From assembly GCA_021737525.1 (NCBI GenBank), contig JAIPDU010000029.1, forward strand, positions 1-10,968: 10,968 nucleotides of DNA. Reading direction: 5' to 3'. Shown here in pieces: positions 1-5,675 of the stretch. A program made the position numbers and the translations under genes. The DNA comes from Desulfohalobiaceae bacterium (lineage in GTDB: Bacteria > Desulfobacterota > Desulfovibrionia > Desulfovibrionales > Desulfothermaceae). Every line of letters begins with the position of its first letter. Position 1 is the stretch's first letter. Below the pieces are notes generated by a model that did no database searches, had not been told where the DNA came from, and saw only the letters and a list, made by a program, of their open reading frames with translations.

Positions 1-1614
1 AAAGCCGGTTTCCTGCCGGATGAGCCGGGCGAGCTGGCCCGTGGCGTTGCCCTCCACGCAGACCGTGCGCCCTGCGGACCGCAGCTTGGGCAAAAACTGC
101 TCCGGAACCAGGGGGCAGACCTGCCGGAAGTGGAGCGTGTCCACGGTGCGCCCCTGCTGGCGCAGATCCTCCGCCGCTTGGAGCACGGCCCCCTTGCTCG
201 AGCCCCAGGTAATGAATAAAAGCTCCGGTTCCTCCGGACCGTCCATTTCGGGGGGTACAGCGTTTTCCTCGAGCACCCGCCGCTTGGCGAGCCGCTTGTC
301 CACCATGCGGGTCCGCACGGAGAGGTCTTCGGTGATGTGCCCGTCCGGGGTGTGCTCGTCGCTGTCCGCCACCACCAGGTGCGTTCCCGTTCCCGGCAGG
401 AGCCGCTGGGAGACACCGCCCGGATCGAAGGCGTAGCGGACATAGGCGCCGGGATCGGTCGTCTCCGTGCCGGGTCTGGCCATCTCCGGGAGGTCCTTCA
501 GGGAAAAGGGGGCGACGGCCCGGATGGAGTCCGCGAGGTACTGATCGGTCAGGACCATGACCGGGCTCTGGCTCCGTTCGGCCAGATCCAGGGCCCGGTA
601 GGTCAGGTCGAAGCATTCCTCGGGTGTGCCCGGGGTGAGCACGGCGCGGGGGAATTCCCCGTGGCCGCTGTACAGGGCGAGCTGCAGATCCCCCTGCTCG
701 GTGCGCGTGGGCAGTCCCGTCGCGGGCCCCGGACGTTGCCCCAGCACGATGACCACGGGGGTCTCGGTCATGCCGGCCAGGCTGATCCCTTCCGCCATGA
801 GGGAGAATCCGCCCCCGGAGGTGGGGACGATGCTCCTGGCCCCTGCGAAGGAGGCGCCGATGGCCATGTTCACCGCGGCGATTTCGTCTTCGGCCTGCTC
901 CGTCACGATGCCCAGCTCCTCCGCCTGGGCTGCCAGGTTCAGGGCCACGCCCGTGGAGGGGGTCATGGGGTAGAAGGAGCAGAAGTTCGCTCCCCCGGCC
1001 ATGGCCCCAAGGGCAAGGGCTTGGTTCCCGCTCAGGGCCAGCCGCTCCCCCTGCTGCAATGCGGGAGAGGGCGGGCCCTGGAGCGGGCGGCTGTTGTCCA
1101 GGATCCAGGAGTGGCCCCCAGCGAAGGCGTCCGCGTTCTTCTTCGCGGCGTCCTCGCTCTTTCCGCCCAGGACCTCGCGAAGGAGGTTCTCGAAGATTTC
1201 CCGGTCCAGCTCGAGGAGCGCTGCAGCGCTACCCAGCGCGGCGGTGTTGGTGTAGAGCTTCTCCGGGACCAGATCGGAGAAGGGAACCGCGACGACGTCC
1301 TCGGCGTCCTCCTCCACCTGGGAGGCGTCCGCGAGGATGCGGCCCCCCTCGCGAAGCTCCCCGCGATGGCGGGTGACGGTCTCCCCGTTCATGGCAATGA
1401 GCAGGTCCACCCCGGAGGCCGGGGAGAGGACGGGGTCGCTATCCACCAGAACGGAAAAGAAGTTGTGTCCCCCGCGTATTCGGGACATATAGTTCTGCGA
1501 GACCAGGATCTCGTAGCCGCATCGGACCAGGCCCCGGGCCAGGAGCTGACCCACGGCCCCCAGCCCCTGCCCCCCCTCCCCGCCGATGCGGATCTGGATG
1601 GCGCTTTCGGACAT
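1..1614 (-). CDS. korA: 2-oxoacid:ferredoxin oxidoreductase, fused gamma/alpha subunit (KorA-like), 3' end cut by window edge
   Basis: This subunit belongs to a cytoplasmic CoA-dependent 2-oxoacid oxidoreductase, most likely using 2-oxoglutarate, that makes acyl-CoA, CO2 and reduced ferredoxin. Reading from ATG at 1614 gives 538 residues without a stop before the window edge; family members of this type are roughly 560-620 residues, so only a short C-terminus is missing. Residues about 1-190 are the gamma domain, opening with IRIGGEGGQGLGAVG and a YMSRIRGGHNFFSV segment. The alpha (pyrimidine-binding) domain follows, with YPMTPSTG from residue 215 matching the family YPITPS motif and EQAEDEIAAVNMAIGASFAG after it. 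A GAGGAA ribosome-binding site (1618-1623) sits 3 nt before the ATG. The TPP-binding beta subunit (korB) would be expected next, beyond the left edge. Family assignment is firm. Substrate is inferred: the same architecture also serves other 2-oxoacids. Confidence 0.9.
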   Translation of the reverse strand, partial: MSESAIQIRIGGEGGQGLGAVGQLLARGLVRCGYEILVSQNYMSRIRGGHNFFSVLVDSDPVLSPASGVDLLIAMNGETVTRHRGELREGGRILADASQVEEDAEDVVAVPFSDLVPEKLYTNTAALGSAAALLELDREIFENLLREVLGGKSEDAAKKNADAFAGGHSWILDNSRPLQGPPSPALQQGERLALSGNQALALGAMAGGANFCSFYPMTPSTGVALNLAAQAEELGIVTEQAEDEIAAVNMAIGASFAGARSIVPTSGGGFSLMAEGISLAGMTETPVVIVLGQRPGPATGLPTRTEQGDLQLALYSGHGEFPRAVLTPGTPEECFDLTYRALDLAERSQSPVMVLTDQYLADSIRAVAPFSLKDLPEMARPGTETTDPGAYVRYAFDPGGVSQRLLPGTGTHLVVADSDEHTPDGHITEDLSVRTRMVDKRLAKRRVLEENAVPPEMDGPEEPELLFITWGSSKGAVLQAAEDLRQQGRTVDTLHFRQVCPLVPEQFLPKLRSAGRTVCVEGNATGQLARLIRQETGF

Positions 1615-1681
1615 GGCTTCCTCGCTCGCGTTTCCGTTGCGGAATTGCGCGTAATCAGGGCAAACGGATCTCTATAGTAAT

Positions 1682-1711
1682 ATGATACGGCAGGGGGGAA
1701 GTGTGTGTAAA
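1682..1711 (-). promoter_or_regulatory. candidate sigma-70-type promoter of the 2-oxoacid oxidoreductase gene
   Basis: On the minus strand, TTTACA (1711-1706, 5/6 match to the -35 consensus) and TATCAT (1687-1682, 5/6 match to the -10 consensus) are separated by 18 nt. Transcription would start near 1675, giving a leader of about 60 nt before the ATG at 1614. The call rests on pattern matching only. Confidence 0.45.
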
Positions 1712-1745
1712 CCCCGGGGCAGGCTGATTTGTTCTCTTTAGAATA

Positions 1746-1852
1746 AACCGCCAAGCAAGGCGCCAAGAGCGCCAAGTAAGTCCGGTACTCATTCCTGAAA
1801 TGAGTGCCGGATGCTTTGGGGTATTCTTGGCGTCCTTCGCGTCTTGGCGGTT
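1746..1852. repeat. palindromic intergenic repeat A (AACCGCCAAG termini, nested hairpin)
   Basis: A 107-bp imperfect palindrome. The left end is AACCGCCAAG (1746-1755) and the right end its exact complement CTTGGCGGTT (1843-1852). Both arms carry further GCCAAG or CTTGGC units. Nested inside is a 13-bp stem (1781-1793 with 1799-1811, one mismatch, loop CCTGA). The right arm (1824-1852), read on the minus strand, is identical at 28 of 29 positions to the left arm of repeat B (5312-5340), so A and B are related and lie in opposite orientations. This resembles dispersed REP/MITE-like extragenic palindromes. No transposase is nearby. It may also end transcripts arriving from rbsK. Confidence 0.8.
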
Positions 1853-1962
1853 AAAAAAGCCTAAACGAGCGACACACAATACCATGAGTCTTTAGCGACG
1901 CTGTTTCGCGAGCCTGTTTTTCCTTACCTCGGGGGTGTCTTGGAGTGGGCGAAGGGGAGAAA

Positions 1963-2883
1963 TCAGAAGGATGAACCGGTCAGGGCGTCGATTTCCTCCC
2001 TGTCCGGCAGGGAGTCCTGGGCGCCGGAGCGGGTGGTGCTGAGCGCCCCGGCAGCTGCCGCGAACCGGGCCGCGTCGAGCAGGGAAGCCCCTTCGGACAG
2101 GGCGGCGGCAAGGGCGCCGTTGTAGGCGTCTCCAGCCGCCACCGTGTCCACGGCCCGGACGGAATAGGGCGGGATGAGCACCTCCCGGTCTCTGTCGGCG
2201 AAGAGGGCTCCCTGTCCGCCCAGGGTAATCAGGGCCGCGCCGCAGCCTCGACGCAGGAGAATGCGGCCCGTTTCTCGAGCGGATTCCGGGGAGTCCACGC
2301 GAATGCCGGTGAGGTCCGTTGCCTCGCGTTCGTTGGGGGTGATGAGGTCCAGCAGGGGGTAGATTGCTTGGGGGAGCTCCCGGCTGGGGGCAGTGTCCAG
2401 CACGGTGAACAGCCCGGCCTGCCTGGCGGCCTCGAGGCCGCTTTGCACCGTCTCCAGGGGGATCTCCAATTGGCTCAGGAAGACGGAGCAGCCGCTGAGG
2501 AGGTGTTTGAACCGGTGCAGGTCCCGCGGGCTCAGGCGCTTGTTGCTCCCCGGGGCCACCAGGATCTGGTTGGTCCCCTCCCGGTCCACGCCGATGAGGG
2601 CCACGCCGGCGGGCGCTGTCTCGTCCCGGATCAGACCCTCACGGGGTAGACCGCTGGTGGCCAGGTGCTCTGCCAGGCGCTCGCCGAAGGCGTCGCGCCC
2701 GATCCGGGCGATGAGACGGGTTTGCGCCCCAGCCCGGAGTGCTGCCAGGGCCTGGTTGGCGCCCTTGCCGCCGAAGGAGGAGGAGAATTCGCCGTTGGTG
2801 ACCGTCTCCTGGGGCCGGGGCAGGCGCTCGGCCCGCACGGTCAGATCAGTGTTCGCGCTGCCGAGGACTAGGACTGCTCCCAT
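1963..2883 (-). CDS. rbsK: ribokinase (PfkB family)
   Basis: Cytoplasmic kinase that phosphorylates D-ribose with ATP to ribose 5-phosphate, feeding the pentose phosphate and nucleotide pools. The protein is 306 residues, against about 309 for E. coli RbsK. The PfkB N-terminal signature GGKGANQA is at residues 38-45, and the C-terminal signature DTVAAGDAYNGAL starts at 246, with catalytic base Asp252 in the anion-hole AAGD motif; the Ala-Ala form is also found in true ribokinases. TPNEREATDLTG lies between them. I chose ATG 2883 because the protein then opens directly with the beta strand AVLVLGSANTD and GGAG lies 8 nt upstream. The open frame runs back to 3057, but that extension is the nucleoside hydrolase gene read out of frame. 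The start overlaps the end of the hydrolase gene by 16 nt, implying translational coupling. A related sugar or nucleoside kinase is the main alternative. Confidence 0.92.
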   Translation of the reverse strand: MGAVLVLGSANTDLTVRAERLPRPQETVTNGEFSSSFGGKGANQALAALRAGAQTRLIARIGRDAFGERLAEHLATSGLPREGLIRDETAPAGVALIGVDREGTNQILVAPGSNKRLSPRDLHRFKHLLSGCSVFLSQLEIPLETVQSGLEAARQAGLFTVLDTAPSRELPQAIYPLLDLITPNEREATDLTGIRVDSPESARETGRILLRRGCGAALITLGGQGALFADRDREVLIPPYSVRAVDTVAAGDAYNGALAAALSEGASLLDAARFAAAAGALSTTRSGAQDSLPDREEIDALTGSSF

Positions 2884-3830
2884 AAGACACGCTCCAGGAA
2901 AAGGGTTCGAAAGGAATCCGCATCCAGATCCAAGCAGACGCGGGCATTCGGGGGGTGCTTCAGGCGGGGCAGAACCGGGCGTCTGTCCGCCAGGCTCATC
3001 CCCTCGCAGATCTCGCCGCGGGTCTCCACCCGCAGGGAAAGCTCCTCCATACCGCACAGCTCGGGCCGAAAGGCCAGTGCCACTGCCAGGGGATCGTGCA
3101 GGGGGATGCTCTCTGTCCCCTCAGTTTCCTGGGAGTGGGTAAAGAGGCTAGAGGTGATGCGTTGCACCAGGCGCGTGCGTGGCGTGTCAGGGCAAGCGTG
3201 GAGATCCCGCAGCTCAAGCCTCGCCTTCCGGGTGACATCAAGCCCCGCCAGGGTGATCTTTGGGCCCGAGTCCAGCACGATTCGCGCAGCCAGGGGGTCC
3301 ACGTAGAAGTTGAACTCCGCGGCGGGGGTGATGTTTCCGGCCACGGTCACTGCGCCGCCCATGATGATGAGCCGGTCCAAGCGGCGTAGGATATCCGGGG
3401 CCTTTTGGGCCGCGAGGGCGACGTTGGTCAAGGGGCCCAGGGCCACGAGAACGGGCGGCTCCCGGGCCTGCTCGATGTGGCGCAGGATGCTGTCCGCGGC
3501 GCTCTCCGGAGAGAGGCAGGGCGCAGACTCGCCCCACGGATCCGGGAGATCGCCACCGGCGCCTCCCAGCCCGTCCGCGCCGTGGAGAAAAGTCGCATGC
3601 TCCGACTCCTTCTCCAGGGGTGATGCTGCGCCCCGGGCGACCGTGGGCGCGGGGTCGGGGCCGATGCGGGCCAGGATGCGCAGGATGTTGTCCGTGGCGG
3701 TGTCCACGTCGACGTTCCCGCTGACCGAGGTGATGCAGACCGGGGCAAGCTCCGGGGAGCCAAAGGCCAGCAGCAGGGCCAGGGCGTCGTCGATTCCGGG
3801 GTCGGTGTCGATGATCACGGGCTTGGGCAT
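2868..3830 (-). CDS. inosine-uridine preferring nucleoside hydrolase (IUNH family)
   Basis: Hydrolyses the N-glycosidic bond of ribonucleosides to free base and ribose in the cytoplasm. The 320-residue length is typical. The N-terminal Ca2+-binding motif DTDPGIDDALA starts at Asp8 (Asp8, Asp10, Asp14 and Asp15 present). GNVD (38-41), LGPLTNVALA (131-140) and MGGA (157-160) are conserved family blocks. NITPAAEFN (166-174) forms the ribose-contacting loop. HDPLAV (245-250) carries the late Asp ligand and an active-site His, so all key residues appear intact. The start at 3830 has only a weak Shine-Dalgarno match (AGG, 8 nt away). It lies 38 nt downstream of the flavoprotein gene and overlaps rbsK by 16 nt, so its ribose product can pass directly to ribokinase. 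Purine versus pyrimidine preference cannot be read from sequence, so no rih letter is assigned. Confidence 0.93.
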   Translation of the reverse strand: MPKPVIIDTDPGIDDALALLLAFGSPELAPVCITSVSGNVDVDTATDNILRILARIGPDPAPTVARGAASPLEKESEHATFLHGADGLGGAGGDLPDPWGESAPCLSPESAADSILRHIEQAREPPVLVALGPLTNVALAAQKAPDILRRLDRLIIMGGAVTVAGNITPAAEFNFYVDPLAARIVLDSGPKITLAGLDVTRKARLELRDLHACPDTPRTRLVQRITSSLFTHSQETEGTESIPLHDPLAVALAFRPELCGMEELSLRVETRGEICEGMSLADRRPVLPRLKHPPNARVCLDLDADSFRTLFLERVLWEQS

Positions 3831-3868
3831 ACAATACGCCTGACTTTTCGAGGTTGCACTGCTTCGGC

Positions 3869-5164
3869 TTATGGGGATTGCGCAGCAGTCTCCGAGTGGC
3901 GGGCCAAAGCGTACTGCGCGGCACTGGTGCCGGCCAGGGAGCCGGTGGAGAAGGCGGCCTGGAGGTTGTATCCCCCGGTGTCCGCGGCGATGTCCAGGAC
4001 CTCGCCGGCGAAGTAGAACCCCTGCACCAGCCGCGACCCCATGCTCTTGGGGTCCACTTCCTTGAGGCGCACCCCGCCGCTGGTGACGATGGCTTCAAAG
4101 AAGGAGCGATAGCCGGTCACCGGAATCCGGAAATCCTTGAGCCAGGTGCGCAGGGCCTTGCGCTCCCTGGCGGAGACCTGGTTCCCGGTCCTGTCCTCAG
4201 GAATGCCCGTCTGTTCCAGGCAGACAGCGACCAGCTTGCGCGGCAGCAGCCCGCGCAGGAGATTGCCCATATGCTGTCCGCCTCTTTGGTCCAGCTCGCG
4301 GAGCAGCCGGTTCTCCAGCTTGGTTTCCTCCAGGGCGGGCTTGAGATCCAGGCGCAGCTCGACTTCGTGGCCCTGCAGCTGGGCGGCGACGATCTCCCCG
4401 CTCAGGGAGAGGATCACCGGGCCGGAGACCCCGAAGTGGGTGAACAGGAGCTCGCCGAAGGCGCGGCGCTTCTTCCTGCCGTTGATGAACACGGACACGC
4501 CGGCATTGTAGAGGCTCAGGCCCTGCAGCTTCGGCGCGGCCTCGCCCCCGGTTTCCAGGGGAACCAGTGCCGGATGGATCGTATTGATCGCGTGGCCCAG
4601 CTCCCGGGCCATGGCGTATCCGTCTCCGGTGGAGCCGGTGGCCGGATAGGAGGCACCGCCGGTGGCCAGAATCACCGCCCCGGCGGACCGTATTTCGCCG
4701 CTTTTAAGCTCGACTCCGGTGACGGCGCCTTCCTCGGCGCGGATCCGCCGGACCGGGGCGTCGGTCTCGATTCGAGCGCCGCTCGTGCGGGCGAAGTCGC
4801 GCATGGCCGCCACCACGTCCCCGGCCTTCTGGCTGGCGGGGAAGACGCGCGAGCCGCGCTCCACAACGGTGGGCACGCCCAGGCCCTCCATGAAGGCCAC
4901 CAGGTCCTTGTCTCCCATGTGGCCAAAAGCGGGACGCAGAAAGCGCGCCCCTGAGCCGAAGCGCTCCAGGAATGACTCCATCAGGGCGGCGTTGGTCAGA
5001 TTGCAGCGGCCCTTGCCGGTAATGTTCAGCTTGCGTCCGGTGCGGTCCTTCTTTTCCAGAACAAGGGTGCGGGCACCCGCGCCCGCGGCCCTGCCAGCGG
5101 CCATGAGCCCGGCTGCCCCGCCTCCCACGATCAGGACGTCGTACTGTGTGTTGTCAGCTCCCAT
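3869..5164 (-). CDS. NAD(P)/FAD-dependent oxidoreductase, HI0933/YhiN (BaiN-like) family
   Basis: A flavoprotein of the HI0933 family, whose members are often labelled aminoacetone oxidase-like or BaiN-like; the true substrate is generally unknown. The 431 residues start with DVLIVGGGAAGLMAAGRAA (dinucleotide-binding Rossmann motif, from about residue 9). Then come the family hallmark GRKLNITGKGRCNLTN (about 43-58), ATGGASYPATGSTGDGYAMA (second FAD-contacting region), FTHFGVSGP, and the C-terminal AGEVLDIAADTGGYNLQAAFSTG, which closes the FAD site. ATG 5164 is the only Met before the Rossmann strand. The only ribosome-binding candidate, GAGAAGG, sits just 1 nt from it. The 5' end overlaps the tail of a coding remnant in another frame (5131-5289), suggesting it was once coupled to an upstream gene. 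It probably leads the operon with the hydrolase and rbsK, but nothing shows a metabolic link to ribose salvage. Confidence 0.9.
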   Translation of the reverse strand: MGADNTQYDVLIVGGGAAGLMAAGRAAGAGARTLVLEKKDRTGRKLNITGKGRCNLTNAALMESFLERFGSGARFLRPAFGHMGDKDLVAFMEGLGVPTVVERGSRVFPASQKAGDVVAAMRDFARTSGARIETDAPVRRIRAEEGAVTGVELKSGEIRSAGAVILATGGASYPATGSTGDGYAMARELGHAINTIHPALVPLETGGEAAPKLQGLSLYNAGVSVFINGRKKRRAFGELLFTHFGVSGPVILSLSGEIVAAQLQGHEVELRLDLKPALEETKLENRLLRELDQRGGQHMGNLLRGLLPRKLVAVCLEQTGIPEDRTGNQVSARERKALRTWLKDFRIPVTGYRSFFEAIVTSGGVRLKEVDPKSMGSRLVQGFYFAGEVLDIAADTGGYNLQAAFSTGSLAGTSAAQYALARHSETAAQSP

Positions 5165-5289
5165 ACCTTCTCACGGTAATGGATGGTCCGCGCCTTGGCA
5201 AGCGTGTCCGGGTAGTAGACGTGGGGCGGGATGACCCGTATTGTCTCCCGGGCCTGCTCGATGTAATTTGTGGTTCTTACGGTATAAGT
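5131..5289 (-). pseudogene. C-terminal remnant of an unidentified gene, truncated next to repeat B
   Basis: A 52-codon open stretch with no ATG, GTG or TTG in frame. It follows an in-frame TAA (5290-5292) and ends at TGA 5131-5133, inside the start of the flavoprotein gene. It still looks like real coding sequence: codons mostly end in G or C, and the peptide (including YIEQARETIRVIPPHVYYPD and later KARTIHYREKVWEL) is balanced and free of low-complexity runs. It has the classic overlap of an upstream operon partner, ending 34 nt inside the next gene. The sequence on its 5' side passes within about 20 bp into repeat B, which suggests the body of the gene was lost by insertion or deletion there. 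I do not recognise the family. It could instead be a chance open frame. Confidence 0.45.
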
Positions 5290-5311
5290 TTACATGGTTC
5301 TGGAGAATAAA

Positions 5312-5551
5312 AACCGCCAAGGCGCGAAGGACGCCAAGAAGAGAATATTTTGGCCTGCTGGGTGGAACAGCAGGCCAAAAGGCTTCGCAATCCTGCCCTG
5401 AAATGGCAATTTGTTGATATCTCCTTGAAATAACAAATAACAGAAATGGAAAGATTCAAAAGAAAAGCGAAATCGAAGGCTCAGTTTTTGCTTTGCGGCC
5501 ACCCCGCAAAGCAAAAGATCTTCCCTTGGCGATCTTGGCGACTTGGCGGTT
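5312..5551. repeat. palindromic intergenic repeat B (AACCGCCAAG termini, two 13-bp hairpins)
   Basis: A 240-bp element with perfect 10-bp terminal inverted repeats: AACCGCCAAG (5312-5321) and CTTGGCGGTT (5542-5551). These ends are identical to those of repeat A. Inside are two perfect 13-bp stems: 5348-5360 with 5368-5380 (loop GGTGGAA), and 5486-5498 with 5504-5516 (loop CCACC). Between them is an AT-rich stretch with a weaker 7-bp stem (ATTTGTT 5409-5415 with AACAAAT 5432-5438). The left arm matches the inverted right arm of A at 28 of 29 positions. GAATAA precedes both elements on the left and an A-run follows both on the right. No protein is encoded. A non-autonomous mobile or REP-like element is the likeliest nature. 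Confidence 0.8.
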
Positions 5552-5578
5552 CAAAAACATACAAGGACGTTTGCACCG

Positions 5579-5595
5579 AATGAATCACATTCATT
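5579..5595. promoter_or_regulatory. 17-bp palindrome upstream of recD2 (possible operator)
   Basis: AATGAAT, CAC spacer, ATTCATT: a perfect 7-bp inverted repeat 80 bp before the recD2 ATG. Its size and symmetry suit a dimeric regulator, but it matches no operator I can name and could be chance in an AT-rich leader. Confidence 0.25.
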
Positions 5596-5675
5596 TCTGA
5601 ACAGTACGATGGGAACGCAGGGCATCGGGTTCCGGGCCGGAGAGGCCTGTAATCGGGAAAAAGCGGAAGGGGCCC

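Larger units (their letters stand above)
1615..1962. other. 348-bp intergenic region between the korA-like gene and rbsK
   Basis: The korA-like gene starts here and rbsK ends here, both on the minus strand. The contents are the korA leader and promoter candidate (1615-1711), palindromic repeat A (1746-1852), and about 110 bp (1853-1962) in which I see no gene and no convincing intrinsic terminator. Open frames across it are short. The one at 1655-1885 encodes the RQDAKDAK-type peptide that translated GCCAAG repeats produce, so I do not call it a gene. Confidence 0.7.
5165..5675. other. divergent intergenic region between the flavoprotein gene and recD2
   Basis: About 510 bp between divergently oriented genes. 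From left to right it holds the coding remnant (to 5289), repeat B (5312-5551), a 17-bp palindrome (5579-5595) and the recD2 leader with its ribosome-binding site. Promoters for both transcription units should lie here, but I could not pick a convincing -35/-10 pair on either strand. The inner part (5400-5475) is distinctly AT-rich compared with the flanking genes. Short open frames here are repeat-derived. Confidence 0.6.

Noticed and set aside
337..1677. Long plus-strand open frame antisense to the korA-like gene
   Set aside because: The opposite strand gives a full, motif-bearing oxidoreductase. This frame is a high-G+C shadow with Gly/Arg/Pro-rich, domain-free sequence.
1655..1885. 76-codon minus-strand open frame
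   Set aside because: It is the translation of repeat A (RQDAKDAK-type peptide from GCCAAG units), with no ribosome-binding site or family resemblance.
1963..3057. Extended N-terminus for ribokinase starting at 3057
   Set aside because: The extra 58 residues are the nucleoside hydrolase gene read out of frame. ATG 2883 has a good ribosome-binding site and gives the normal family length.
3854..4954. 366-codon plus-strand open frame antisense to the flavoprotein gene
   Set aside because: Shadow of the HI0933-family gene, whose motifs are intact on the minus strand.
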